Source of the DNA: Cupriavidus phytohabitans
Lineage (GTDB): Bacteria; Pseudomonadota; Gammaproteobacteria; Burkholderiales; Burkholderiaceae
Direction: 5' to 3'
Assembly (NCBI RefSeq): GCF_000426345.1
Contig: NZ_AUFE01000001.1
Location: 297,061-361,060, forward strand
Length of the DNA: 64,000 bases
The first letter of the stretch is position 1, and each line of letters begins with the position of its first letter. Shown piece after piece: positions 18,868 to 30,697 of this stretch. The translations under genes and the position numbers were made by a program. A model generated the notes under the pieces. That model was given only the letters and a program-made list of their open reading frames with translations, was not told where the DNA came from and searched no databases.

Positions 18868-19872
18868 TCACCAGGTCAGCACGATCTTGCCGATATGCTC
18901 GCTCGACTCCATCAGGCGGTGCGCGTCGGCGGCCTGCGCGGCGGGGAAGACCTGGTGGATCACCGGCTTGATCTTGCCCGCAGCCAGCAGCGGCCACACC
19001 TGCTCGTGCAGCGCCGCGGCAATCTTGCCCTTGAACGACGCCGGACGCGGTCGCAGCGTCGAGCCGGTCACGGTGATGCGGCGGCGCAGGATATCGCCCA
19101 GCGGGATCTCGGCCTTGGCGCCACCCAGCAGCGCGATGATGACGATGCGGCCATCGTCGGCGATGCACTTCAGCTCGCGCGCCAGGTACGGGCCGGCGAC
19201 CATGTCGAGGATCACGTCGACGCCCTTGCCGCCGGTCAGCGCGGCTACCTCGGCAACGAAGTCCTGCGTCTTGTAGTTGATCGCGCGATCGGCGCCCAGG
19301 TCCTCGCACGCCTTGCACTTTTCATCGGTGCCGGCGGTGACGAACACCGTGAAGCCCAGCGCCTTCGCAATCTGGATCGCGGTGGTGCCAATGCCGCTGG
19401 AGCCGCCCTGGATCAGCAGCGTTTCGTCCTTGCCGCGCGGGCCCTGGCCCAGGTAACCGCGGTCGAATACATTGCTCCACACCGTGAAAAAGGTTTCCGG
19501 CAGCGCGGCGGCTTCGATATCGCTGAGACCGTCAGGCGCCGGCAATACCTGCGCCAGCGGCGCGGTGCAAAGCTGCGCGTAGCCGCCGCCCTGCACCAGC
19601 GCGCAGACGCGATCGCCAACCTTCAAGCCGAAGCGGTTGTCGGCATGCGACAGGTCGCCGCCGACCACCACGCCTGCCACTTCGAGGCCAGGCAGGTCCG
19701 ACGCACCCGGCGGCACCGGATAGTTGCCGGTGCGCTGGAACACGTCCGGGCGGTTCACGCCGGCTGCCGCCACGCGGATCAGCACCTCGCCTGCGGCGGG
19801 CACGGGATCGGGCCGCTCGGTCAGCTGGAGGACTTCGGGGGCGCCGTATTCGCGGATCTCGATGGCTTGCAT
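18868..19872 (-). CDS. NAD(P)H quinone oxidoreductase, zinc-less MDR (PIG3-like)
   Basis: A 334-residue medium-chain dehydrogenase/reductase of the TP53I3 (PIG3)-like quinone oxidoreductase family. The N-terminal GroES-like domain (MQAIEIREYGAPEVLQLTER; GVNRPDVFQRTGNYPVPPG) is followed by a Rossmann domain with the NADPH motif GGSSGIGTTAIQIAKALG. Zinc ligands are absent. The substrate is unknown; family members reduce quinones. The ATG at 19872 has AAGGAG nine bases upstream, so the longer frame from 19938 is rejected. It lies between the pnp terminator and tpiA. Confidence 0.9.
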   Translation of the reverse strand: MQAIEIREYGAPEVLQLTERPDPVPAAGEVLIRVAAAGVNRPDVFQRTGNYPVPPGASDLPGLEVAGVVVGGDLSHADNRFGLKVGDRVCALVQGGGYAQLCTAPLAQVLPAPDGLSDIEAAALPETFFTVWSNVFDRGYLGQGPRGKDETLLIQGGSSGIGTTAIQIAKALGFTVFVTAGTDEKCKACEDLGADRAINYKTQDFVAEVAALTGGKGVDVILDMVAGPYLARELKCIADDGRIVIIALLGGAKAEIPLGDILRRRITVTGSTLRPRPASFKGKIAAALHEQVWPLLAAGKIKPVIHQVFPAAQAADAHRLMESSEHIGKIVLTW

Positions 19873-19936
19873 GCTTCTTTGCTCCTTGTCTTTGCTCGGT
19901 GTGAGGCTTTGCTCGATGGGTTGCCGCAGTGTAAAC

Positions 19937-19970
19937 AAAAAAACGGCCGGGCATCGCCCGGCCGTTTTTT
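19937..19970 (-). terminator. intrinsic terminator of pnp
   Basis: A perfect stem, ACGGCCGGGC with GCCCGGCCGT around a three-base loop, is flanked by A and T runs. On the minus strand it ends in seven T residues, 49 bases after the pnp stop codon. The T-run on the plus strand makes it potentially bidirectional, but no plus-strand gene ends here. Confidence 0.9.
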
Positions 19971-20018
19971 CCGCGGCACCGCCTTACGGCGGCACCGTTG
20001 GGACAGCGACTGCCCCGC

Positions 20019-22193
<2,175 letters not shown>

Positions 22194-22637
22194 GTGCATT
22201 CCTTGTCTTGCGTGCACGCCGCAATCGTTGCGCAGCGTGCCACGCCTGCGTTCTCAGCCGCAGGCTAACTGCCGGAGACAGCTGCAGTCGCAGGGAAGTG
22301 CTATGCCATTCCAGCGCGGCACTGTTGCCGATGCCGCGCTGGAATGACACAAAGCCCTGTTTCCTTGGCCGATCCGGATACTAAACCCAGAAAAAAGAAC
22401 AACTTACTCCGTTGCGCGCCTTGCCGCAACGGGGTTCCGGCGAATCCAGATCCTCGCCGGAAGCAGTGAAGCGAAAATCACTCCAACAATCTGCAGCATT
22501 ACCGGCCGGCGCGGAATCGCCCGGCCAGAAATGCAAAATGCCTGCCCCAGCAATGCTGAAGCAGGCATCCAGGCCTCACGCGAAACCGTGCAAACCCAGG
22601 AATCGCGCTGCCATCGTACGCAACCTCTTGCGCGAGC
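22194..22637 (-). promoter_or_regulatory. structured rpsO-pnp spacer with a long leader hairpin
   Basis: This 444-base non-coding stretch contains at least five stem-loops. The largest is a 15-base perfect inverted repeat at 22307-22321 and 22332-22346 with a 10-base loop, 114 bases before the pnp start. Others are 22409-22432 (8-base arms), 22435-22462 (9), 22504-22526 (6) and 22538-22568 (8). E. coli pnp has a comparable leader stem that RNase III cuts and PNPase then uses to repress its own synthesis; a similar role here is inference from position and shape. Confidence 0.6.
22535..22568 (-). terminator. possible rpsO terminator or attenuator
   Basis: On the minus strand ATGCCTGC and GCAGGCAT (22561-22568 and 22538-22545) enclose an inner CAGC/GCTG stem, followed by TTTGC. 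It lies 70 bases after the rpsO stop. The T-run is short, so some read-through into pnp is expected. Confidence 0.45.
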
Positions 22638-22907
22638 TTATTTGCGCAGGCCCAGCTTTTCGATCAGGGCGCGGTAGCGGTCGGCATCGTTGGACTTGAG
22701 GTAGTCCAGCAGGCGGCGGCGGCGGCTCACCATGCGCAGCAGGCCGCGGCGGCTGTGGTGATCCTTCATGTTGGCCTTGAAGTGCGGGGTCAGTTCGTTG
22801 ATGCGGGTGGTCAGCAGGGCCACTTGCACTTCGGGGCTGCCGGTGTCGTTGGCGCCACGGGCGAACTGCTTGATGACTTCGGACTTGTTGATATCGGCGA
22901 CTGCCAT
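22638..22907 (-). CDS. rpsO: 30S ribosomal protein S15
   Basis: An 89-residue ribosomal protein S15, complete from [20 protein letters not shown] to [10 protein letters not shown]. The conserved 16S rRNA-binding segments [18 protein letters not shown] and [22 protein letters not shown] are intact. In enterobacteria S15 represses its own mRNA; no comparable pseudoknot was checked here. It lies immediately upstream of pnp, the near-universal bacterial arrangement. A TATAAT at 23013-23018 (minus strand) is the likely -10 element. Confidence 0.98.
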   Translation of the reverse strand: MAVADINKSEVIKQFARGANDTGSPEVQVALLTTRINELTPHFKANMKDHHSRRGLLRMVSRRRRLLDYLKSNDADRYRALIEKLGLRK

Positions 22908-23012
22908 GATGATTTCCTTTCACTTGCGACCGCCACAGCGCGGGATGCGCCGCATGCGTCGTGTCACGGATTTGCCGCCATCCGGCCAGGAGCCAGGCGA
23001 CGACAGCCGCGC

Positions 23013-23018
23013 ATTATA
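23013..23018 (-). promoter_or_regulatory. -10 element of rpsO
   Basis: A perfect TATAAT on the minus strand lies about 105 bases before rpsO. The -35 region at 23036-23041 reads TTCTCC, a weak match at 17-base spacing. Confidence 0.45.
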
Positions 23019-23084
23019 GCCGAAAAGGCGCGCGAGGAGAATCGGAACTCCCGCGCGGCCTTCCGGCGCTCAGGGGGCGCTCTA

Positions 23085-24341
23085 TCAAGGACGCTCCATC
23101 CGGCACGTGGTCGGCAGCGTGGTCTGCGCCGCCTTCAGCTTGCGCACGGTGCGGAAGCCGTAGCCCGAGCCCTCGTTGTCGAACCGCACCGCACCGCCCT
23201 GCTTGTCCATCACGGACACATAGAGCGGCTGCAGCACCTGGTGGTCCTCCGCGCGGATTGTAGCTTCATGGAAGTCGTTGACGTAGCGCATGTTCTCCAG
23301 CGTCCGCGCCACCCTGACCGCGTCGGTGGTGCCCGCCTTCTCGATGGCGCGTGCCAGCATTTCCACCATCATCTGCATGCGCAGATGCACGTAATCGTCC
23401 TTCGGCTCGGGGTAACGCGCCCGGAACTGCTGGTAAAACGCATCCGAGGCAGCGCCGCCCACGTTCGGGTGCCATTCGGCCACGGCCAGCACGCGGCCAA
23501 CGCCAGCATCGCCCATTGCCGCCGGGGCGCCCAGGCCGTTGCCGTAGAACGTGTAGAACTTGGCCTGCAGCCCGCCCTCGCGTGCCGCCTTGACCATCAG
23601 GGTCAGGTCGTTGCCCCAGTTGCCGGTGATGACCGCATCGGCGCCGCTCGCCTTGATCTTGGCGATATAGGGGGCAAAATCCTTGATCTTGCCGATAGGA
23701 TGGAATTCGTCGCCGACAATCTGTATGTCCGGGCGGCGCGCGGCCAGCATCTCGCGCGCCGAACGCGCCACCTGATGGCCGAAGCTGTAGTCCTGGTCGA
23801 TCAGATAGACCTTGCGCACGGACTGGTCCTGCCTGATCACCTCGGTCAGCGCCTGCATGCGCATGTCGGCGCTGGCGTCGAAACGGAAATGCCAGAAGCT
23901 GCAGTTCTCGTTGGTCAGGCTGGGATCGACCGCCGAATAGTTCAGGAACAGCACGCGCGCATCGGGCTGGCGCGCATTGTGCCGGTTGATGGCAGAGACC
24001 AGTGCCCCGGCCACGGCCGAACTGTTGCCCTGCAGGACGAAGGGAATGCGCCGGTCGGTCAGGGCGCGGAACTGGATCAGGCTCTCATCGACATTGCCCT
24101 TGCTGTCGAACGTCACCAGCTCGAAGGGTCGCGCGCCCTCGGCGGTCTTGACGCCGCCGCGGGCATTGACGCGTTCGATCGCCAGGCGCAGGTTGCGCGC
24201 CACGGCATCGCCCGCGTTGGCGAACGGGCCGGAAAGTCCGTCGATCATCCCCAGGCGGATCGGCTCCTGAGCGGACGCGCCCGCTGCCACTGCCAACAAC
24301 AAGCCGCCCAGCCAACCTCGCAACCGCGCCACACCCTGCAT
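23085..24341 (-). CDS. ABC transporter substrate-binding protein, branched-chain amino acid type
   Basis: A 418-residue periplasmic protein of the Leu/Ile/Val-binding (type 1 periplasmic-binding) family. A signal peptide (MQGVARLRGWLGGLLLAVAAGASA) ends near residue 24. The mature start EPIRLGMIDGLSGPFANAGD is the typical ligand-lobe strand, and a second-lobe motif DYSFGHQVARSAREM is present. No permease or ATPase genes adjoin, so it may serve a transporter elsewhere; the ligand cannot be told. The start at 24341 is chosen for the GGGAGAG just upstream; the frame extends to 24410 without a signal peptide. Confidence 0.85.
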   Translation of the reverse strand: MQGVARLRGWLGGLLLAVAAGASAQEPIRLGMIDGLSGPFANAGDAVARNLRLAIERVNARGGVKTAEGARPFELVTFDSKGNVDESLIQFRALTDRRIPFVLQGNSSAVAGALVSAINRHNARQPDARVLFLNYSAVDPSLTNENCSFWHFRFDASADMRMQALTEVIRQDQSVRKVYLIDQDYSFGHQVARSAREMLAARRPDIQIVGDEFHPIGKIKDFAPYIAKIKASGADAVITGNWGNDLTLMVKAAREGGLQAKFYTFYGNGLGAPAAMGDAGVGRVLAVAEWHPNVGGAASDAFYQQFRARYPEPKDDYVHLRMQMMVEMLARAIEKAGTTDAVRVARTLENMRYVNDFHEATIRAEDHQVLQPLYVSVMDKQGGAVRFDNEGSGYGFRTVRKLKAAQTTLPTTCRMERP

Positions 24342-24541
24342 AGTCTCTCCCGGAAAGCGGTGGATGGTACGGCAGCACGCCGGTCCGGTGCAAATGACGC
24401 CCGCGTGCACCGCCTCCGCCGGGATTTGGCGCGGATCCCATCATATTGCGCGAAGAAGCGGCAGAAAGCAGCGCCAAGGCCACACAATGGCAGGCGTGGG
24501 ACTACACTCTCGATATCAGCAAAGCATTGACCGAGGCCGTC

Positions 24542-25075
24542 ATGAACCCTGCAATTGCCGGCGGTGCCCGCCGGCTCACCCTGGCGCTTGCCGCAGCCCT
24601 GCTCTGTGCCTGCACCACGCTGATGCCGGTCCAGGAAGGCACCAAGCTGGTCGGCCAACCCAAGGCTGCGGTCCAGGCGAGGTTCGGGCCGCCCACGGAC
24701 ATCTACAACTTGCCCGACGGCACCTCGCGCTGGATCTATTCCCAGCAGCCGATGGGCCAGTACGCCTATGGCGCCGAATTCGACCGCAACGGCAACCTCA
24801 CGAGCTTCCGCAACATGCTGTCGACGCTGGAGCTGTATAAGGCGCAGGTCGGCACCTGGACCCGGGAGGACGTCGCCGAGCACTTCGGCGTGACGCGGCT
24901 GCCGGTCGAGTATTTTCCGCGGATGCGCAATGAGGTCTGGTCCTACCGCTTCCGCCATGAAGACGTATGGCCGTCGCTGTTCCACTTCTATTTCGACGAT
25001 GCCGGCGTGCTGCGCCGGACCCAGATCACGCCCGACCCGCTCTACGACCCCGATGAAAGATTCCGCCGATGGTAG
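24542..25075 (+). CDS. putative lipoprotein of unknown function
   Basis: A 177-residue protein with a lipoprotein-type signal: a basic start, hydrophobic LTLALAAALLCAC, and a probable lipid-modified Cys at residue 24. The following KLVGQPKAAVQARFGPPTDIYNL resembles the small beta-sheet folds of SmpA/BamE-like lipoproteins, and a second similar unit (TREDVAEHFGVTRLPVEYF) follows. I do not recognise a named family with certainty. It is divergent from the ABC binding protein. The ribosome site is weak, and earlier in-frame ATGs (from 24446) lack a signal peptide. Confidence 0.75.
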   Translation: MNPAIAGGARRLTLALAAALLCACTTLMPVQEGTKLVGQPKAAVQARFGPPTDIYNLPDGTSRWIYSQQPMGQYAYGAEFDRNGNLTSFRNMLSTLELYKAQVGTWTREDVAEHFGVTRLPVEYFPRMRNEVWSYRFRHEDVWPSLFHFYFDDAGVLRRTQITPDPLYDPDERFRRW

Positions 25076-25084
25076 GCGCACATG

Positions 25085-25122
25085 AAAAAGCCCGCCATCC
25101 CCGGGTCGGGAATGGCGGGCTT
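25085..25122 (-). terminator. intrinsic terminator of leuA
   Basis: Eleven-base arms AAGCCCGCCAT and ATGGCGGGCTT (25088-25098 and 25112-25122) form a stem. On the minus strand the sequence ends in five T residues, 55 bases after the leuA stop. It also lies just after the convergent lipoprotein gene, but has no T-run on the plus strand. Confidence 0.85.
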
Positions 25123-25176
25123 GGTCCGTACGCTCAGGCCGGGTAAGCCATCCGCCGCCTAACGCAGAAGCCTTGG

Positions 25177-26718
25177 TCAGATCTGCGGGTTGATCTTCTG
25201 CACGGCCTTGTCGTGCAGCTTGTTCAGCGCGGCCAGGTAGGCCTTGGCCGATGCGGCGACGATATCCGGGTCGGTGCCCACGCCGTTGACGATGCGGCCG
25301 GCCTTGGACAGGCGCACGGTCACTTCGCCCTGGGCCTCGGTACCACCGGTGATCGCGTTCACCGAGTACAGCACCATCTCGGCGCCGCTGGACACGCGCG
25401 ACTCGATCGCATGCAGCGTGGCGTCCACGGGGCCGTTGCCCTCGCCTTCGCCGCTCTGCTCCTGGCCGTCCATGCTGAACACCACGCGTGCATGCGGGCG
25501 CTCGCCGGTCTCGGAACGCTGCGACAGCGAAATGAAGCGGAAGTGCTCGTTCGCGTCATGCTGCGCCTCGTTCGAGACGATCGCCATGATGTCTTCGTCG
25601 AAGATCTCGGCCTTCTGGTCGGCCAGCTCCTTGAAGCGGGTGAAGGCGGCGTTGACTTCGCTCTCGCTGTCGAGCTCGATGCCGAGCTCCTGCAGGCGCT
25701 GCTTGAAGGCATTGCGGCCCGACAGCTTGCCCAGCACGATCTTGTTGGCGGTCCAGCCCACGTCCTCCGCGCGCATGATCTCGTAGGTGTCGCGCGCCTT
25801 GAGCACGCCATCCTGGTGGATGCCCGAGGCATGCGCAAAGGCGTTGGCGCCGACCACAGCCTTGTTCGGCTGCACCACGAAACCGGTGATCTGCGATACC
25901 AGCTTGGAGGCCGGCACGATCTGCGTGGTGTCCACGCCGACGTCCATGTTGAAGTAGTCGCGGCGGGTCTTCACCGCCATCACCACCTCTTCCAGGCTGG
26001 TGTTGCCAGCGCGTTCGCCCAGGCCGTTGATGGTGCACTCGACCTGGCGCGCGCCGCCCAGCTTGACCGCGGCCAGCGAGTTGGCCACAGCCATGCCGAG
26101 GTCGTTATGGCAGTGCACCGACCAGATCGCCTTGTCCGAATTCGGAATGCGCTCGCGCACCGAGCGGATCAGCTCCGCGTAGCCTTCCGGCACGGCATAG
26201 CCCACGGTGTCCGGGAGGTTGATGGTGGTCGCGCCCTCTGCGATCACGCCTTCGAGCACGCGGCACAGGAAGTCCATGTCCGAGCGGCTGCCGTCTTCGG
26301 GCGAGAACTCGATATCGTCGGTGAACTGGCGCGCAAAGCGCACTGCCAGGCGGGCCTGCTCGTACACCTGGTCCGGCGTCATGCGCAGCTTCTTCTCCAT
26401 GTGCAGCGCAGACGTAGCGATAAAGGTGTGGATGCGGAACGAGTTGGCGGGCTTGAGCGCCTCGGCCGCGCGGGCGATGTCCTTGTCGTTGGCGCGGGCC
26501 AGCGAGCAGATGGTCGAGTCCTTCACCACCTGGGCGATCGCGCGGATGGCTTCGAAGTCGCCATTGGAGCTGGCCGCAAAGCCGGCCTCGATCACATCGA
26601 CCCTCAGGCGTTCCAGCTGGCGCGCGATGCGGATCTTTTCCTCGCGGGTCATGGAAGCGCCGGGCGACTGCTCGCCGTCACGCAAGGTGGTGTCGAAAAT
26701 GATGAGTTTGTCAGACAT
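25177..26718 (-). CDS. leuA: 2-isopropylmalate synthase
   Basis: A 513-residue enzyme that condenses 2-oxoisovalerate with acetyl-CoA in the first committed step of leucine synthesis. The catalytic barrel begins [20 protein letters not shown] (metal-binding Asp and substrate Arg), and [17 protein letters not shown] holds the metal-binding histidines. The C-terminal third is the leucine-sensing regulatory domain. Length is normal. The gene is preceded by a leader peptide and an intrinsic terminator (26814-26847), so it is probably regulated by transcription attenuation as well as feedback. Confidence 0.97.
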   Translation of the reverse strand: MSDKLIIFDTTLRDGEQSPGASMTREEKIRIARQLERLRVDVIEAGFAASSNGDFEAIRAIAQVVKDSTICSLARANDKDIARAAEALKPANSFRIHTFIATSALHMEKKLRMTPDQVYEQARLAVRFARQFTDDIEFSPEDGSRSDMDFLCRVLEGVIAEGATTINLPDTVGYAVPEGYAELIRSVRERIPNSDKAIWSVHCHNDLGMAVANSLAAVKLGGARQVECTINGLGERAGNTSLEEVVMAVKTRRDYFNMDVGVDTTQIVPASKLVSQITGFVVQPNKAVVGANAFAHASGIHQDGVLKARDTYEIMRAEDVGWTANKIVLGKLSGRNAFKQRLQELGIELDSESEVNAAFTRFKELADQKAEIFDEDIMAIVSNEAQHDANEHFRFISLSQRSETGERPHARVVFSMDGQEQSGEGEGNGPVDATLHAIESRVSSGAEMVLYSVNAITGGTEAQGEVTVRLSKAGRIVNGVGTDPDIVAASAKAYLAALNKLHDKAVQKINPQI

Positions 26719-26813
26719 TTTGTGGAGCTCCTGAGTAGCTTCTGGTGTGCTGTCCCCGGCCTGCCGTGTCCGGGCTTACCGCCTGTTCCGCGCTCCACGG
26801 CTGTGGAATGCAA

Positions 26814-26847
26814 AACGCCCCGGCGTGCACGAGCAGGCCGGGGCGTT
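26814..26847 (-). terminator. leuA attenuator (leader terminator)
   Basis: On the minus strand AACGCCCCGGC and GCCGGGGCGTT (11-base perfect arms, 12-base loop) are followed by TTGC, giving a run of four T residues. It lies 41 bases after the leader peptide stop and about 95 bases before leuA, the expected place for a leucine attenuator. Confidence 0.8.
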
Positions 26848-26887
26848 GGTGTTCCTTACGGATTCCGCGCTAAGGGTAGCGTTGTCC

Positions 26888-26968
26888 TCAGCGCGCGCGC
26901 GTCCCGACCTGATGGCCTAGTAGGCCACCTAGGGTGGTGCGGGCGAGTAGGACTTGGCGCGAAATCAT
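26888..26968 (-). CDS. leuL: leu operon leader peptide
   Basis: A 26-residue open frame beginning MISRQVLLARTTLGGLLGHQ. It contains five leucine codons in ten residues; four are CTA, a codon that is rare in this GC-rich genome. A 15-base perfect palindrome (26913-26927) spans two of the CTA codons. The terminator 41 bases downstream precedes leuA. Leader peptides rich in codons for the end product are established for leu, his, trp and ilv operons. The ATG begins about eight bases after the -10 element, so the mRNA may be leaderless here. It is too short for most gene finders. Confidence 0.8.
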   Translation of the reverse strand: MISRQVLLARTTLGGLLGHQVGTRAR

Positions 26969-26975
26969 GGGAGCG

Positions 26976-27004
26976 ACTATAGCTGGTTTGGCGCGCAGGT
27001 GCAA
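26976..27004 (-). promoter_or_regulatory. leuL-leuA promoter
   Basis: On the minus strand TTGCAC (26999-27004) and TATAGT (26976-26981) are separated by exactly 17 bases. The predicted start site falls at or within a base or two of the leader peptide ATG at 26968. Confidence 0.75.
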
Positions 27005-27045
27005 TACAGGGTTTTGCCGAACGCGCCCGCTTGCCGCCGCGCTTT

Positions 27046-27549
27046 TCAGCCCTTGGGCGGGATGCGCAACTTCTGGCCCGGGTAGATCTTGTCCGGATGC
27101 GACAACATCGGCTTGTTGGCTTCAAAGATCCTGTTGTACTCGGCGCCGTTGCCGTAGGCGGCCTGTGCGATGGCCCACAGCGTGTCGCCCTTGACCACGG
27201 TATGCCATTGCGATTCGGTCGATTCGACGTTGACCGACATCTTGTCCTCGACCTTGTCCACGCCTTCGACGTTGCCAGCGCAAAGGATGATCTTCTCGCG
27301 CGTGGCCTGGTCCGGCGCCACGCCGAACACCGTCACCAGGCCCTGCGAGCCATCCACCTGCACCATCAGACCGGTGGCATCGAGCCCCATCTTCTTGATG
27401 TACGCCTCGATCGCATCGCCCGCGGCACGGTTGGCGGCATCGACCTTCTCGGCCGATGCATCCGCCGCCACGGCCTGCTGCGCCGCCTTGGCCTCGCCGG
27501 TGCCGAACAGCTTTTCCCCCGCTTCCTTGATGAAGTCGAACATGCCCAT
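27046..27549 (-). CDS. BON and LysM domain protein (Kbp/YgaU-like)
   Basis: A 167-residue cytoplasmic protein with an N-terminal MGMFDFIKEAGEKLFG, a BON domain (about residues 25-95, including GLVTVFGVAPDQATREKI) and a C-terminal LysM domain (WHTVVKGDTLWAIAQAAYG; YPGQKLRIPPKG). This matches E. coli YgaU/Kbp, a potassium-binding protein that aids growth at high K+; the function here is inferred by homology. No signal peptide is seen. AGGAGG five bases before the ATG at 27549 decides the start against the longer frame from 27672. Confidence 0.88.
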   Translation of the reverse strand: MGMFDFIKEAGEKLFGTGEAKAAQQAVAADASAEKVDAANRAAGDAIEAYIKKMGLDATGLMVQVDGSQGLVTVFGVAPDQATREKIILCAGNVEGVDKVEDKMSVNVESTESQWHTVVKGDTLWAIAQAAYGNGAEYNRIFEANKPMLSHPDKIYPGQKLRIPPKG

Positions 27550-27675
27550 GACATCCTCCTGACGGTAAGTGGAAAACACTGCAGAGTGCCACGGCCCGGT
27601 GGCCGCGGCGTGAAAACAATGGTGAAACCGGGAAAGCACGAAGGGCGCCGTAGCGCCCTTCCCTGCCTGCAACCT

Positions 27676-28596
27676 TCAAGCGTTGCCGCCGTTTCCGTTG
27701 CCGCCGTTGCCGCTTTCGCGCACCTTGCGGACCCCGCCCGGCTGCCCATGAATGGCACGCCAGCCCCACAGCACGTAGCCCGAGATCGCGTAGGCGACGA
27801 ACAGCCCGAACAGCGCCACCGGCGGATCGGTCGACACCACCACGAACAGCACCAGGACCAGCACCATCATGCCGAACGGCACGCGGTAGCGCACATCCAG
27901 CGCCTTGCCGCTGTAGAACGGCGCGTTGGACACCATCGACAGCCCCGCATACAGCGTGATGCCGAACGCCACCCACGGCATCCACAGTTCCTTGACCGGC
28001 AGCTTGTTGTCGATCACCAGCCAGACAAAGCCGGCGACCAATGCCGCGGCAGCCGGGCTGGGCAAACCCTGGAAGAAGCGCTTGTCGACCACGCCGATAT
28101 TGGCGTTGAAGCGCGCGAGCCGCAGCGCCGCGCAGGTGCAATAGACAAAGGCCGCTATCCAGCCCCACTTGCCGAGGTCATGCAGGATCCATTCATACAT
28201 CACCAGCGCCGGCGCGACGCCGAACGAGGTCATGTCCGACAGCGAGTCATACTGCTCGCCGAACGCGCTCTGCGTATTGGTGATGCGCGCCACGCGCCCG
28301 TCCATGCCATCGAGCACCATGGCCGCGAAGATCGCGATGGCGGCCACGTCGAAGCGCATGTTCATCGCTTGCACGATGGCAAAGAAGCCGGCGAACAATG
28401 CCGCGGTGGTGAACGCGTTGGGCAGCAGGTAGATGCCGCGGCGGCGCGGCCGCTGGCGTTCGTAGGCGATGTCGTGGTCGTCTGCGGCATCGTCGTCATA
28501 GTCCTCGGCACCGCGCAGCTGGTTGTGGCGGAACGGCCGCAGGTGCGTCACGTTGCCGCTGCTGCCCCGCTTGTTACGTCGATGGAAGGCAACCAT
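27676..28596 (-). CDS. pssA: CDP-diacylglycerol-serine O-phosphatidyltransferase
   Basis: A 306-residue integral membrane enzyme that makes phosphatidylserine from CDP-diacylglycerol and serine. The CDP-alcohol phosphotransferase signature DG-x2-AR-x8-G-x3-D-x3-D is complete (beginning DGRVAR, ending D-SLS-D near residues 97-119). An acidic, disordered N-terminus of about 50 residues precedes the first helix (GIYLLPNAFTTAALFAGFF), and the C-terminus is Gly/Asn-rich. AGGAGG sits seven bases before the ATG at 28596. It follows psd, the next enzyme in phosphatidylethanolamine synthesis, by 47 bases. Confidence 0.93.
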   Translation of the reverse strand: MVAFHRRNKRGSSGNVTHLRPFRHNQLRGAEDYDDDAADDHDIAYERQRPRRRGIYLLPNAFTTAALFAGFFAIVQAMNMRFDVAAIAIFAAMVLDGMDGRVARITNTQSAFGEQYDSLSDMTSFGVAPALVMYEWILHDLGKWGWIAAFVYCTCAALRLARFNANIGVVDKRFFQGLPSPAAAALVAGFVWLVIDNKLPVKELWMPWVAFGITLYAGLSMVSNAPFYSGKALDVRYRVPFGMMVLVLVLFVVVSTDPPVALFGLFVAYAISGYVLWGWRAIHGQPGGVRKVRESGNGGNGNGGNA

Positions 28597-28643
28597 CGCA
28601 GTCCTCCTGTCTTGTCGTCCTGTCGCGCTGGTCAGGCCTTCGC

Positions 28644-29294
28644 TCACTTCACGTCGAGTTCGGCGAGGATGGTCGACGACGCCGACACCTTCTCGCCAAT
28701 GGTCACGCGCGGACGCGCGTCGAGCGGCAGGTACACGTCCACGCGCGAACCAAAGCGGATGAAACCGTAGCGCTGGCCGCGCGCGAGCTTGTCGCCCACC
28801 TTGGTGTAGCAGAGGATACGGCGCGCCACCAGGCCGGCCACCTGCACCAGCGTCACCACCTGGCCATCGGCCGCGCGGCGGATGACCACGGCGTTGCGCT
28901 CGTTCTCGACCGAGGCCTTGTCCAGGTCCGCGTTGACGAACTTGCCCGGAAAATATTCGACCTTCTCCACCGCGCCGTCGACCGAAACGCGGTTCGAATG
29001 CACGTTGAAGACGTTCATGAAGACGCTGATCTTCAGCGCCTCGCGGTTGGCATACGGATCCTGCGTCTTCTCGACCACGACGATGCGGCCGTCCGCGGGC
29101 GCCAGCACCGCATTGGGCGCCGAGGGAATCGGGCGCGGCGGGTCGCGGAAGAACTGCAGCACGAACACCGTGATGATCCACAGCGGCAGCGCCCACCAGA
29201 AGCCCGCGCTGGCGTGCACCAGCAGCGAGATGACAAAGGCGCCGGCCAGGAACGGCCAGCCTTCACGGGCGATCAGCGGATGAGGATAGTTCAT
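28644..29294 (-). CDS. psd: phosphatidylserine decarboxylase proenzyme
   Basis: A 216-residue decarboxylase of the short, archaeal/Rhizobium-like type that makes phosphatidylethanolamine. Self-cleavage at Gly182-Ser183 (in [11 protein letters not shown]) would create the pyruvoyl cofactor on the small chain. Two N-terminal membrane helices ([20 protein letters not shown] onward) anchor it, and [16 protein letters not shown] is the conserved core. It is transcribed with pssA, so the two steps from CDP-diacylglycerol to phosphatidylethanolamine are encoded together. Confidence 0.94.
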   Translation of the reverse strand: MNYPHPLIAREGWPFLAGAFVISLLVHASAGFWWALPLWIITVFVLQFFRDPPRPIPSAPNAVLAPADGRIVVVEKTQDPYANREALKISVFMNVFNVHSNRVSVDGAVEKVEYFPGKFVNADLDKASVENERNAVVIRRAADGQVVTLVQVAGLVARRILCYTKVGDKLARGQRYGFIRFGSRVDVYLPLDARPRVTIGEKVSASSTILAELDVK

Positions 29295-29507
29295 GCAGTA
29301 CGAGTTTCGATGGAATCAACACCAAGGCCACGACGTCGCGGCGGCAGCCATGTGCGCCGGGACGGTGCCAGCCGGCCCGTCGTCGCGAGCGACGCATCCG
29401 GCACGCCTTGCCTGAAAAGTTCGACAAGGATAACAAAAAGCCGTCCAGGTTCCCGCGTATCCCCTTTCGATGATAGAAGGGCATGGCGCGGAACGCTGAA
29501 CGGCCCA

Positions 29508-29532
29508 GGCCCGCCGCCGTGCGGCGCGGGCC
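29508..29532 (-). terminator. weak dyad after ilvC
   Basis: GGCCCGC and GCGGGCC (29508-29514 and 29526-29532) form a GC stem 19 bases after the ilvC stop, with no T-run on the minus strand. It may slow or partly end transcription before psd. The rest of 29295-29550 shows no gene. Confidence 0.3.
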
Positions 29533-29550
29533 ATCAGACAGCGATGCTGC

Positions 29551-30591
<1,041 letters not shown>

Positions 30592-30697
30592 TTATATGAG
30601 GGGGGCGGCGTCCTCGTGCGCATTGTGTGCGCACGGATCGCGCCGCCCGGGGGATACTGCTTGAACCTGTTCAGCTGGCTGTGCGAGCGGCTGTGAA

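Noticed and set aside
28597..29196. Extension of the pssA reading frame upstream through psd
   Set aside because: The extension is an out-of-frame translation of psd; AGGAGG at 28596 marks the real pssA start.
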